Below are positions 1-11,559 of a stretch of DNA of 64,000 nucleotides, one piece after another; within the stretch, counting starts at the first letter, position 1; each line of letters starts with the position of its first letter. The position numbers and the translations under genes were made by a program. The stretch is from assembly GCA_039111635.1 (NCBI GenBank), contig JBCAQO010000005.1, positions 496,001 to 560,000 on the forward strand, in the 5' to 3' direction. Under the pieces are notes generated by a model, which saw only the letters and a program-made list of their open reading frames with translations, was not told the origin of the DNA and ran no database searches. This DNA comes from Heterobasidion occidentale. Taxonomy: Eukaryota > Basidiomycota > Agaricomycetes > Russulales > Bondarzewiaceae.

Positions 1-1
1 C

Positions 2-1277
2 ATGTCCAACCATTCCTCCCTTGATTACTCCCCTGGACGCGCCATGCTCATCGATGAAGGAACTACCTCATCACCATCAAGGAACCCCTTGCCGGACATC
101 ATCTTGGCCATTGCCAACCCCGACACTGGACGTCCTGGCCGAGGCAGCCGTCCAACAACTCTGGAGGGAGTTCCCATACCAATCTCTGCCCACCTCATCA
201 TGCTCACCACCAAAGATCGAACGGAATTACGAGCCTCACCCCAGTCTGAGGGAGCTCACGACGAGCATGATGAGGGATGCCAAGAAGAAGGAAGACCTGC
301 TCCGTCAACGCCCCCGCGACCGACGACAGTGTTGGCTCAAGGAGACACAAGGCAGGAAACGAGAGGCAGAAGAGGACCAAGAAACCCTACGGACCTGGCA
401 TTGCCTACAGTTGCTGAAACAGGTGTACAGGAACCAGCAGCAACTAGTGCATCGGCTGCCAGGACCAGAGGACCCCCTGCCAGTGGTAGAAATCTGCACC
501 CCCGAGAATTGGAAGGATTAGGAGATGCGCTGCTCTAGCGCACCACCATCTCGGCGGTAATTCAGATGGCCACAGTGCTAGCCTTGCAAAGGCTCGCTAA
601 CTTCTTCGCAGGGCAACCAGGAACCGAGAGCAGCGACATTCCACGATGCCTCACTGACGCAAGCAACCAGGTCAGGCTTTTGGCCTATGCAGATGATCAT
701 CGAGCCGCCTCCTGGTATGCCTGAGGAAATAGTGGGGCGTATGCCCTACTCATCCACCCCGATGAGTTATCCTCCTTCGCCAATCTGGAGCTCCTACCTG
801 CCCTCATTTCAGACATCAATGCAGTACACTCCTCTCACGCCCATCCCGTTCGGATCAATCCTTTCCACGTCCAACCATGGAACGACAAAGCCAGTGGAGG
901 GATACCGGCTACAAGTAGCCGAGATGCAACCATCCAGACAGAATACATCTGGACCACAGTACAACAACAGGCACAAAGGGATTGGGAGGTCCTTCCTCCC
1001 GCATTGACAGGACAATTCACCAGGCAGGACGCCGGAGGCAGCAATGAGGAGCATCCTCCAAGGTACAGGAGGAACGAGAGGCGAGGAAACCAGAGGACGA
1101 GGGCGACCCTCCAGCCCAGGCGAGACAGTCCTAGAAGAACTAGACCAAGAGATTCGCCGACTCCAAACCATCCTCGAGATAGTCGACCTGAAGGAACGCA
1201 TACTCGCGTTAGTAGAAGAGCTCCAGTCCACCAGCACCCGACTCAGCGAACTACTGCCTGGACTCAAGCAAAACTAG
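2..1277 (+). pseudogene. Post-pol accessory ORF ('ORF3') of copy C, frameshifted
   Basis: No known family is recognised. The reading moves between frames: an N-terminal stretch from base 2, then the frame of 21-521 (charged, rich in R, K, E and Q, probably helical), then a frame holding the LAYADDHRAASWYA block near 680-720, which is interrupted by a TGA at about 721, and finally a coiled-coil-like C-terminus ending LSELLPGLKQN at 1277. A further tyrosine- and glycine-rich tail (ending GYGDYGDIGGGY at 1381) is open in a neighbouring frame. Copy B carries the same blocks in the same order at 25795-27061, and protein-level similarity exceeds what the scattered nucleotide changes would leave by chance. 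It follows pol, where some LTR elements carry env-like or other extra genes, but I see no signal peptide or membrane segment, so an env-like role is not supported. Confidence 0.55.
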
Positions 1278-1483
1278 ACGCATGGGGCGAGGTCGAAGAC
1301 GGGAATTATGACAACATCGACCCCTACTACAGGCCAGACAAAGGATATGGAGATTATGGGGACATTGGTGGAGGATATTAGACAAGGGAGTTGAGGAACC
1401 CCTGGCCTCTAACGGTGATGGAGAGGAAAGGACCCTCCGCACCACAGGTACCGGTTTCACGCACAGGACACCGGAGTTTAACA

Positions 1484-3085
1484 TCCTGCATGACGTTAAA
1501 CTGTGAAAAGATAAGAAGGCAGGGGAAGTACCTGACCGTTTGCGTTTCAACCCTCCGGTCTCAGATAGGACAAGCATTTAACACTCTCGTTGTCAAGAGG
1601 TATTCTGACAAGCGAACCGGGCATCCCGCTTGGATCCCCAGTTTTACAGGACCCTTTCCATATTAGGAGGTCCTTAGGACTCAACATAACCTTGGTACTG
1701 GTACGCCGGCTTTTCGGTCCTGTGGCGAGACCAAAGAGCTATGAATGATGCAAGAATCTTGGTGGGAAATTGTGTTGCATGTTCGCTGTTGGGGAACGGT
1801 GGACTGTCAAGGTCTGATAGGTGTTTTGGACGTCCCACTTTGGATCTCCAGTTTTACAGGGTCATTTCCGCATTAGGGGGCCTTATCAAGATGCAGGTAC
1901 ATAGTGGCCACACTCCACTAGTAGCCAAAACGGACAAATAACATCCGCAATGATGTAAAACTACGAAAGGCTTGGTCCGCAATGACGATAAACTAGTTAC
2001 CGTCCAGAACGACGCTAAAGCTACCAAGACCCTCGGAGCGTGGTTGTATTCTGGCAGATGGTGGAAGGGAGGGCCTCCACCGTTGCAGAACCCTGCCGAC
2101 TAGGTCAAGGCGCTTCCATATTCCATATGCCCTACAGTAAAAGAATATGGGGTCGACACGGTTCAGTTCCGTGCAAGGGGTTTGGGGACATGGAGTGGGT
2201 TGTCAGCCATCCGACAGGACCATGACTACTCCATGGCGCTCCCATTCTACTCTTGAAGTCCGAAGCAAGGATTCCGCTTCAAGGGCCAGTCAAGAGGCAA
2301 CTAGGATTGTGCCTTATGTTTGTGAACATCCTCCATGACGTTAAACTGGGATTACCCTTTCCTTTACAGGGTCATGAGCAGTGTCCAAACATGAGATATG
2401 TGTGGGCACCACTATGTCCGCGATGATGTTAAACTACCACTCCTTTCAGCATAGGAGATGTCGATCGACATCGTTGTTGACACCATGATATTGATCTAGT
2501 CAGCAATGACAATAAACTATTGTCCCTCTGTTCTAGGGATTGTATTGGAGCTGAAATTACCGCTTTCAGCTGCAATAGTCTGAAATGACCTTAAACTACC
2601 CTCACCCGGAGGATTAAATCTATCGAGGCTCGGGAGGCTCAAGCCAGACGTCTGCAATGACTATAAACTACGGCCGTCCTTCATGACAATAAACTAAGCT
2701 GCCCTTTTCCTACAGGGCCATGTGAGTTGTGTCAAAATAGGCTCTCAAAGTCTATTCTGGCAACTCTATAAGTTATCCAGTTTGATATAGTATAAACCGT
2801 CACCATCTTTCCTCAATAGGAACCCTGTCAAGAAGGAGGAACTGGTCTACGGCCCTATGCGCATCACTGATGAATGTTCCAGTGTGCAGAAACGCCTGCT
2901 GTCTTGTTTACAGGTACTCCTACGTTGGGAGATGGATAGGTCCGCAACAACCTTAGCTTAAACTAGCAGGGCAGTCCACAACGACTTATGTATAAACTAG
3001 CCTCAGTCCGCAAAGACTTAAGGATAAACTAGAGGACATCTGCAAAGACGCAAAACTACGGACGTCTGGCATGACGTTGAACTAC
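1484..3085 (+). repeat. Degenerate hairpin-plus-motif array of copy C (about 15 motif copies)
   Basis: A motif near CCGCAAYGACGATAAACTA recurs at about 1488, 1943, 1976, 2004, 2329, 2418, 2500, 2580, 2650, 2677, 2940, 2973, 3006, 3036 and 3062. Short inverted repeats lie between many copies, for example the 16-bp perfect palindrome at 2457-2472 and a stem-loop near 2549-2572. A longer diverged unit (ATCCCCAGTTTTACAGG and relatives) occurs twice, near 1630 and 1845. No open reading frame is maintained. The order matches the same region in copy B. Confidence 0.7.
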
Positions 3086-3910
3086 CAGGACATACCTTAC
3101 GCTGACCCCGCAATAATTACTGTCAAGGTGGATACCATAGTCTATTCAAGAGGCTATGGGGTTCAAAGTCTATTCTTCAAAATCCTTACCTCGTGTTCAA
3201 TACGCAGAGCGCGGCTGCATGCTCGCTCCCATGTGACAAACAAACTCTGGACGAACACTCAATCTCTAACCAGGACGGGCCACCGTATGGGGCTGACAGA
3301 GTTAGGGATCTTCAAAGGAGTCTTGCCAGACTCAAAACAAGTCAGGAGCACTGTTCACTCTCAATAGGTTGGTGGGCCTAAGCCTTGATAAAGCAATCAA
3401 TCCACACACCTGGAGTCCCCCTCGATACCGGAGATCAAGGAGATGAAGATCTATTCTGGAAACACTGAAGCATGGCCTTCGGCATTCTGAAGAAGAACGA
3501 CACACACCCATCCACAGACGTGTTTCGATTCATCACATAATCATTCACACATGACACCTTTCTGCATCGTCGCCAGATGGAACTGGCTTATCAAAGGTAC
3601 CAGGAGAGACCTGGTTCGAGCAGCTGCCTATTGACTCTAGGAGCATACTCGCAACAAAACGGTACGGTGAAGGAAAAAACACTGAGGAGAGGATGGTATT
3701 GTGGCGATATCGCAAACTCCAAATCAAACAGCTCAACGGAGACAGAAAACTCCTAGGCGTTGTAAACGACATAAGTCGGTCTTCGCCCCAGAAAACGAAG
3801 TCATATTGGGAAGACGCATCCCGATCTATTTGGACGACCAGAAAGCAATTGTACGTGGAATGACAATGAAGCTCGCTCAAAGCGAGTAGTCCCCTCAGGA
3901 GTTGGGACCT

Positions 3911-3920
3911 AGAAAGGGGG
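3911..3920 (+). promoter_or_regulatory. Polypurine tract of copy C
   Basis: AGAAAGGGGG lies three bases before the LTR start TGTTATG. This is the usual position of the plus-strand primer in LTR retrotransposons. The same sequence precedes the 3' LTR of copy B at 29592-29601. Confidence 0.75.
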
Positions 3921-3923
3921 TAA

Positions 3924-4503
3924 TGTTATGACTTGACCAATCGGGGCCCTTTGGGGCCGGTCTATCCAATGGTTCAAGCATCACATGCTAGGCGGCTCCA
4001 CTACGGAGCATACATCAAGGTATTTGGCATATCCTTAGGAGCCGACTGGACCAATGGTTCTTCAAGACATCGGTAGAGGCTATATGACAGGGTCATGGGA
4101 ATAGCACAGTGATAAAGATAGGCATTCACATGCCATGGGCTTAGGGCTTATGGGTAAGCACCTCGTCGCACCAGGATGGATTGGTGCGGCTGGAGAAGTA
4201 CAAGAGTAGGCACCGGCTGAGAGAGACTGCGGCCACAGCTCTCTTGGGATGGAAACCCGGAGAAGCACATGGACTCTTACCCTATACCCCATACAGTATA
4301 TAAGGCCCATAGAATAGGCTGAGGATCTTCAGTCTATTCTCTTCGCTCCTACGCAGTCACCACACTGTGTAACTTAGAGCCAATCATTATTCCCTTCTGT
4401 ATCATTGCCTGATACAGTCAAGACTTCGCCCACCACTCAGTCCATCGTGCGACCTAGGGAAGAACCTGTTACTCTTGGGTTACTGAACGAGCAGTTCATA
4501 ACA
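3924..4503 (+). repeat. 3' LTR of copy C
   Basis: Starts TGTTATGACTTGACC and ends CAGTTCATAACA. It contains the TATATAAGG promoter block and, just after it, the imperfect palindrome AGAATAGGCTGA...TCAGTCTATTCT seen in every LTR of this family. At 580 bp it is shorter than the 656-660 bp LTRs of copy B because of internal deletions. Confidence 0.85.
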
Positions 4504-5334
4504 CCTATCACGTGCGCCGATGCATGAAGGAGATTCCTAGGCTAATACGTCCACAGCGTCGTAGAGTCGGAGGCTCCAATGAATGAAGACAACCGATCGT
4601 CTTTGGGCTCTTTCGAGGAACTCAGGGTCGTTCTCTGCCTTGTCCTCAAAGAGGTTAAGGAGATGATCTTTGAGGTCTTCTCGATAATGAGGAGGAACTG
4701 GATAATCTTCTCCTGTCCAACAGATGACACGTGGAGGTGTCCAACTGAGAACGCGGAAGGCGGCAAGTCCAGTGTAGTAGTGCGTGAAGAGGGTGTAAGA
4801 AGAGAAGGGAGATGAAGCCAGTGCGTCATCAGACCGTGTAAAGGAGTTTCAGATCTGACAGAGATCACGAAGTGTGGGCTAGGAAGGTAGCCAGACACCG
4901 GGTGCAGTGCAGAGATCAAATGTATTACAGGTGAACAAGCTGAGCTTCTTAGAAGCTCATCTCGGCTATATATGCAAAGAAGTATCTAGGGCAGGATCAA
5001 GATCTGGTCTGTGCGCTTCTCAGGTACCGAAGTCAATGATCGAGATCCATAAGCAAAGACGTGTCATTGATCTAAGTATAGTACAGGATCACTAATGTCT
5101 GTCCACATCCATATCAAATGTCGAGCCACATCATGATCGATCAGGAACCAGGAACAGGGCCAGGAACCAAAGTCTGTCCACATCAAGAACCAGGAACCGT
5201 AAGTAAGTGTTCATGCAGTGAGCATGTAAATGGTAATGAGTCATAGGGAGCGGTCCGATTCTGAAGCACGTCCGAAGCACTTGACCAGCCTATCCACTCA
5301 CATGCGAAGCACGTGTTAGGATGCGGTCCTAACA
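4504..5334. other. Intergenic stretch without a recognisable gene
   Basis: Only short ORFs occur; the longest, on the minus strand at 4542-4919, has no motif I recognise. Around 5130-5300 there are short direct repeats of AGGAACC and GAAGCAC. No RNA gene was seen. Confidence 0.5.
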
Positions 5335-6984
5335 CTTCCCTAGGTCACACAATGGACTGAGTGGTGGGCAAAGTCTCGACTGTATTAGAGGAATAATACA
5401 GGGGGGATAGCGAAGGTCGGTATATAAAGATACCGAGGAACGATGTGTCCGTATAGGAAGATACAAACAAACAAAAAGAATAGACTGAAGATTCTCAGCC
5501 TATTCTATGGGCCTTATGTACTGTATAGGGTATAGGGTAAGAGTCCATATGCTTCTCCAGGTATCCATCCCAGGAGAGCTGTGGTCACCATTGATATACT
5601 AGAAGTGGCTCTAAGTGCCGAGCACAACACCAAAAACAACTTCTAGAGCAGGGGTGCTGGAGCTAGTATCTGATACACAAGGAATTGTTAGTTACGACTT
5701 TAGAAGGCAAGAGCGCACTGAAGAGTAATGGGAAGGGTGGGATTAAAGCACCCGAACAGTTTCGGGACTGCACCGAACACCGACCAAATGTTCAGTCGGT
5801 CAGTCGGTCGGGTCGGGGATTCGGTCGGTAATGAAGGGGTAGTGCCACAACCAACAACTACGTGCTTCAAGAGCCACACAGGACTCTGACAATATACGAT
5901 GGCGGACGAGAGGTACGAGCAAGGAGACAAGTATGAACGTGAACAAAGCCGAACGACGAGGAGGATGAGTTTGCGAAAGTCGGCGAAGACGATTTCAATA
6001 GTTGAGATGAGTGCAAATGAGCTCTGAACTGTGGGGTGCGAAAGCTGGTTTATTCCAGAGTTGTATGTAGGTTTTTATAGTAAACAGAGCCCCTAAGTAA
6101 AAATATCGAACAAGAAATGAGAGTAGATGTTGAATGGGTGCCAAGCCCTAGCGAACAGAGAAGATAAGAAGGTAGGTGAGATGTCCATATGGGTTCCGAA
6201 GGTGATAAGGTAAAAGTTAATCAGTGATGGCGAAATCCTGACCGTTCGGTATCCGTTGTCCAAGCGTAGGTAGCAGGAACAGGTATTGGAGAACCAATGA
6301 AAATAAAGAAGAAGTAATGTACGACCAGGGTGGCCAAGTAATGGTGCAAGATTGTGTTCAACTGACCATGCGGAAGTCAGGAAGATAAGTGATAAGGACC
6401 GACTGACTCACGGAGCACATTGGCCAAAACGGACTACTAGCTCCAATCTCGTAAACACCTATTGTAACACTCCTGTGCGGTCATGGTAAGTACGTGAAGT
6501 GTGGGTGAACTGACCCCAGTGCTGCCAAACATCCTTCGGTGGCTTGCGGTCGGTCGGGTCAGGACCAACCATGTTTGGTGCAAGTCGGCGTCTTTGGTAC
6601 TCGTCTAGCGCTGTTTGGTATCTCCCCAAAGCTTCCCGAATACCTCCCTTGGACCCTATTGTGGGTGCATGTTCATCACCGTCTCTCTCAGCCGGTGCCT
6701 ACTCTTGTACTTCTCCAGCCGCACCAATCCATCCTGGTGCGACGAGGTGCTTACCCATAAGCCCTAAGCCCATGGCATGTGAATGCCTATCTTATCAATC
6801 TGCTATACCTATGACCCTGTCATATATCCTCTACCAATGTCTTGAAGAACCATTGGTCCAGTCGGCTCCTAAGGACATGCCGAATACCTTGATGTACGCT
6901 CTGTAGTGGAGCCGCCTAGCATGTGATGCTTGAGCCATCGGTTAGACACGGCCCTGGAGGGCCCTGATAAGTCAAGTCATAACA
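5335..6984 (-). repeat. Inverted LTR of the chromovirus family, split by another LTR
   Basis: Bases 5335-5589 and 6676-6984 together are the reverse complement of the family LTR, ending ...TCAAGTCATAACA at 6984. The 5' terminal part, as read here before 5335, is missing. The two halves join across a 1086-bp insertion at 5590-6675. No internal retrotransposon sequence adjoins it, so it is a truncated solo LTR. Confidence 0.85.
5590..6675 (-). repeat. Solo LTR of retrotransposon family D, with target-site duplication
   Basis: About 1.09 kb, repeated at 44163-45239 where it stands next to a gag gene. On the minus strand it carries a TATAAAAACC promoter-like block followed shortly by AATAAA, as expected in an LTR. 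TCACC flanks it on both sides (5585-5589 and 6676-6680), a 5-bp duplication of the interrupted LTR sequence. The exact terminal bases are ambiguous by two nucleotides. Confidence 0.8.
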
Positions 6985-7389
6985 ATATGGGCAGAGTTTC
7001 ATACCTTGGAATTTTAGCCATACTTACACACTTTTTACATTCACCTCGTACTATGTCAACAAGTTTGAGGACCATCATACTAATGCACTTATACCTTGAT
7101 AGGATTCTCACTGTCTTGTGGGCCTTTTGTATGCAGCATTTGTCTTATCATCTTAGAATAAGTAATTTCGCTTTTACAAGTAAATTATCTCTTGAATAAG
7201 TCAGTTCTGACTTACTGGTTTGCACAAGACAGCCATGTTTTATAAGCTCGAAAAGACAGATAAAGACAAAAAAACCCCGAAAAAAGGGAGAAAAAGACGG
7301 AAAAAGATAGAAAAAGATAGAAATATATGACTAAGTCGCAAAGGAAATTTGCGCCTTTCCTGATGCTTCGGATCCTCGACCCGCCTAGA
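6985..7389. other. Spacer with an A-rich low-complexity tract
   Basis: The tract at 7254-7330 is a run of purine-rich AAAAAGA-type repeats. No gene is evident; the short ORF at 6930-7199 starts inside the LTR and has no recognisable features. Confidence 0.5.
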
Positions 7390-8220
7390 TTTTGCTTGCA
7401 TACCTACAAAGAGCCAGCTCCCGAATGGTCTTCCGGGTGATTTCTTTCCGATTATGTTTACTGTGGACTACGTCGACTCTATCTCCGATCTCACAAACGA
7501 AGAGATCAGATTGGATCAACCGTCAGCAGGACAAAACACATTCCCAGATAGATCACAGGGAATTGTCAAGCTTGCGAAGACGTTCGAGCCGGCCTTGCAG
7601 CTTCTCGTAACATACATCACGAAGAAGTATCAGACAGCCGATGGCAAGTGGAAGCCGGAGTGGGATGTATGCACACTCGCCTATAGTATTCTGATCTGAC
7701 TGACCATTGTCGCACTTGTAGCCCCTACAATCTGATATGCCTCACTTGCCGCCTGACCTTCCGGAAGACTTGTTCTTGTACGCAATCAACTACACGAAGT
7801 CTGATTGTATGGTCTATGCTTTCTTCCCTCGATACAGAGTAACAGCATCTGGGCGCGTGGAGTGGGGGTTCTGTTGCTCCGAGGCCTATTGGCTGCCATC
7901 ACTTATTGCCTCGCGGTCGCTGAGGGATCGCCTGCGGGCGTTCAAAATTTTCATGAGGGTTCAAAGACAAACTATGCACGTCGTCGATATTCTTACCGAT
8001 TTATCGCGCGGGTATGGGGAACACTGAAGTACTGTCATGATTGCGTTCATCACGCTTCGGCATCTACCCTACCTTTGAAGAAGGGATTCTATTCAATCCC
8101 ATGATGTACTGGTACATTTCTGCGAACGTCAAAGGCTACCTGAATCTTTCGCTGCTATGCTCGACGATTGATTTCTATGATGTGAAGATGCATTCACACA
8201 AACGCACCCCATAAGACATC
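7390..8220 (+). pseudogene. Unrecognised coding relic or multi-exon gene fragment
   Basis: Three successive plus-strand stretches read like protein: 7390-7699 (MFTVDYVDSISDLTNEEI then KLAKTFEPALQLLVTYITKK), 7737-8027 (LPEDLFLYAINYT, CMVYAFFPRYR) and 8050-8213 (a segment with GILFNPMMYWYISA). They lie in different frames and could be exons or pieces of a decayed gene. No family is recognised and I cannot define reliable splice sites. It lies between the LTR cluster and GDA1. Codon usage looks normal for the window. Confidence 0.3.
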
Positions 8221-9043
8221 CTGTAACAGCGTAGAATATTGCGAATAACACGCATCGAATCTTACTTCCAGAATTCGGCAAGGCAACAATAAACTTCGGT
8301 TTCCAAAGGAGTTCAAGACACTGCGAGTTAGTGTTTTTTTGTATGGTATAGTGAATTCGACACGGATGGCTCGTTAAGGACTTACGATCAGTTGTATATC
8401 ATTATGAAGCGCTGGCCTCACAATGAACCGAAGTCACGAAGCATTGAGTGACAGGAAGTAAGAGACGAAAGAGGTTCTCCGCATATGCATCAACAAATCG
8501 GCAGATTTCTGAGGTCTAAGACGGCTCTGAGACCTTCTGCATCGGTAGGCTCACACTAGACACACCAAAACATCAGTCTGAAAAGTCTCTTTCAATGATA
8601 GGAAGATGGTTGCACGTGCCCATTAGACTCAACCGCCATCGCAATCACCCGCTCTCCACTCACCAATCGATGAGGAGTCTAGGGGAAAATAAAGGAAAGA
8701 AGGAGCAGCCACCAAGATCATTCGCATACTAGAAGGCAATCAACGATAGATATATCTCGACTTCAAACTGAGGGTTATCCCGTTTGGATCTCAGGCGCTT
8801 TTGAAGGCTAATCTATCGTTGCTTGAAAGACGTGCAGCTGTGGAAGAGAATCAATTCAGCGGCATGTGCATGTCCTCTATCCCGACAACACATGTGCTGA
8901 TGGACTGGGCCGTGACCGGCGGTGAGTGATCTGCGCGCATCAGAGAAAAAAATCCATAAATTATGATAGTGACACTCATCTACACTATAATGGCAAGGCC
9001 ATAGTCTCATAAGCCGCATCGTATGATCCCTCATGTATGGCAT
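8221..9043. other. Intergenic, nothing recognised
   Basis: Only short stop-bounded ORFs are present on either strand. There is no clear repeat or RNA gene. The stretch probably includes the 3' region of GDA1. Confidence 0.5.
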
Positions 9044-10991
9044 CTACACTTTACACTTCAACTCCCCTCCTACCATCGCTATCGCAGCACCCAAAGCCCA
9101 GCCCAACTCTGTCCCCTCCAGCTGCTTCCCGATCTGCACCTCCCGCTCGTCCGCGAACTCGTACCCGAGGCGCAGCAGCGCGTGCATGAACGTGAGATCC
9201 AAGCAGTACTCGGGACGCCCGGTGAGCTCCTTCATAGCTGCGGCGTCCCCGCCCCACCGCTTCTCCCATGCCGGGCGACCCTTGCAGACGTCCGTTGCGA
9301 GCTCAGCAAGGGAGGAGATCGTGAGGCGAGGCGGATTAATCGAAGGGAGGAGGGGGTTGAGCCGGTCGTAGAAGTAGGAGAGGAGCAGGATTTTGCCAGA
9401 GGGAATGTGTCGAGGATGGATGGCTGGTAAACGCCGTCGAACGAGCAAGGTTTTACTTCGCATATGCTGAAAAACAGAAACATCAGCGCGCGAATTCGCA
9501 ATGGCATGTGGCTAGACCTACGCGTCTTTGGCCATGACAAGTTGCATGACGCGGTTGCACGCCTCGAACCCGCCCCTCCTCACCCACCATAGTCACATTC
9601 TTGGCCTTCCCATCACTGTCCTCCAGCTCTATCACCCTGCTCGTTCCACGACCCAAGCACGGGTTACCGATTTCCCTGCCCGCGCCGTTCGCCCTGATGG
9701 AATCCATAAAACTAACGAGGCGATGCACGCTCTTCCGCGCGCGCATGAGCCCATATCCGAGGTACGAGTGCTGGTACAACACATGGGTGCGTCCGCCAAA
9801 CTTGAGCTCGTACTTGTGGTCGCCTTCATGTAGAGACGAGTCGGATTTCGTTTTGTCAAAGGAGGGCTCGAAGACGATCTGCGTGGACGCGCCGCCGAGG
9901 TCCAGGACGGCATACGGCGTAAAGCCTTTGGGAGAATCAGCGCGGATCGTGTTCATCAAATAGTTGACCGTGATCCAGGCGTAGACACCCTCGTCTTTGC
10001 CGTCCATGATCATGACGCCGTCGTCGTCGGTGATGGGGAACGGATAGGTCGTGCGCAGGCGCTGTCGAACTGCAGCCAAGATCTCGCCGCTCTGCTCAGG
10101 GCCGAGCAGGCGCAGGCCTGCGGTCGCCTTGACTGCGACGGGTGTGCACTTCCTCAGGGATTCTGGAACAGTAGATACAGCGATGTCGAGGAGGGTGTCG
10201 AGACTTGCAGCAGCGTCCTGTGGGGCACCAGCATACGAGGACAGACCCGGTTGGGTTTGCTTGAAGACTTCATATTCATACGCTGGCGATGGGCCGCAAT
10301 TATGGAATTTGTACACATGGATACGGGAGCCTGTCGAGCCCGCGTCAATCATGAGAGCATACTGAACAAGGGGGCTGGACGGTTTGTATGGCTTAGTACA
10401 GTAGACCGTTTTGAGAGGGTCTGGATCGGAATCGTAGGACGTAGGACGTGAAGGCGGAGGCTGAGTGTGAGAAGGAACCTCTACATGCACGGTGTGATGG
10501 TCGGACTCTGGATTTACTGGAGGCGGAAGGGGATCATAATCGACCTCGGAAAGATCGGGGCCTTTCCATCCTGCCAGCTAACTGTTAGTGAAAGAAAACT
10601 CCTTGCCACAAACTGATGATAGAAGTGAAATAAATGTGGATTGTAAAACAGTATGACATCGGCCATTCTCAGAACGCAGAGTGTGGAGGCAATTTGACGG
10701 GACCTAGGTCAATCATGGTATCTCTAATTCTAAGTTTTCAACGCATCGAGAGTTATGCGCATCCATGACGTCTACTCATGCAACAATAAAAATGCTATCC
10801 TCACACTCACCTGGTTGAATGCCATTCCACACCGACCGCCTCTTCGCAGTCGGAGTCACGACCCACACCAGCCCTATTATAACTATAGCACCAATTGCCA
10901 GTTTCTTCCAAGCAAAAGGGCGCCCTCCAAGGCGACTTGGTCCCATACCGCCCTCGAGTCGTTCGTAGTTGCTGCTGCGAGGAGAGATCAT
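9044..10991 (-). CDS. GDA1: GDA1/CD39-family nucleoside diphosphatase (Golgi guanosine diphosphatase)
   Basis: The family hydrolyses GDP or UDP in the Golgi lumen so that nucleotide-sugar antiport can continue during glycosylation. I read three exons: 10991-10811, 10570-9522 and 9466-9044. The N-terminus has a type II membrane anchor (IGAIVIIGLVWVV). The apyrase regions follow in order: DAGSTGSRIHVYKF, KATAGLRLL, DEGVYAWITVNYL, LDLGGASTQIVFE, and a C-terminal ELGWALGAAIAM. The start at 10991 was chosen because MISPRSSNYERLEGG directly precedes the anchor. Two one-base frameshifts are needed: after NVTMVG near 9580 and between DTFP and GKILLLSYFYDRL near 9400. Both sit at short homopolymers, so sequence error is as likely as decay. 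Family assignment is firm; whether the gene is intact is uncertain. Confidence 0.88.
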
Positions 10992-11559
10992 CGTCTTTCG
11001 ATGCGTGCGCGGCGACGGCTTCGTATAAGGAACGTTACGGGTCGGCCGAGATGCAGATGATATTTGTGACGGTGATGAAAGAGTGTGGACGGAAGGTTGC
11101 CGTCGTCGAGAAAGTGAGCTGCCGCCAGTGGGCATAGACACGCAGAACCGTGTCGCCGCCAGTTGGCTTGGCTGAGTGCTTACGTAAAATAATATAACCT
11201 GCACTCTCCCATGACCAGTGCACGTAGGAGCGCGAGCTGCAGCATCTCTGCTGGCAGAATTCCGGTTAGTCTCATAGTGCCCGCGACGAATCTCTCAACT
11301 GCTATCGACACCAATGCCATGCAGCCCGGCTCCTTCGATCGAACGCAATCAGAATGGTAATCTGCGTCGGACGGCATGTAAAGGATTCCACTCATTGTCA
11401 CTTGAGCTCGATGAATCTATCTTTGGACCCTCATACGACGTACGTCCTCGAGCGGTTGAATCTTGTAGGGAGCTCTATAAGCGGTGATTTGGCGTTGGCT
11501 CTCAAGATCTCAAACGGCACACCATTAGACGAGACTAAACACAAACCCAAGGGACGTTT
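10992..11559. other. Intergenic 5' side of GDA1
   Basis: Short ORFs on both strands, none with a recognisable motif. It presumably holds the GDA1 promoter; no distinct element was identified. Confidence 0.45.

Larger units (their letters stand above)
1..4503 (+). mobile_element. Chromovirus-type Ty3/gypsy LTR element, copy C, 3' part only
   Basis: This is the 3' end of a retrotransposon whose 5' part lies before the window. It aligns along its whole length with 25795-30260 of copy B: a post-pol coding relic, a 1.6 kb repeat-motif region, a polypurine tract at 3911-3920 and an LTR at 3924-4503. It is more diverged from B than B is from A, with many substitutions and short indels, so it is probably an older insertion. 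No target-site duplication can be tested because the 5' end is missing. Confidence 0.85.

Noticed and set aside
4542..4919. 125-codon minus-strand ORF
   Set aside because: No motif, no intron evidence and no conserved counterpart; too short to support alone.
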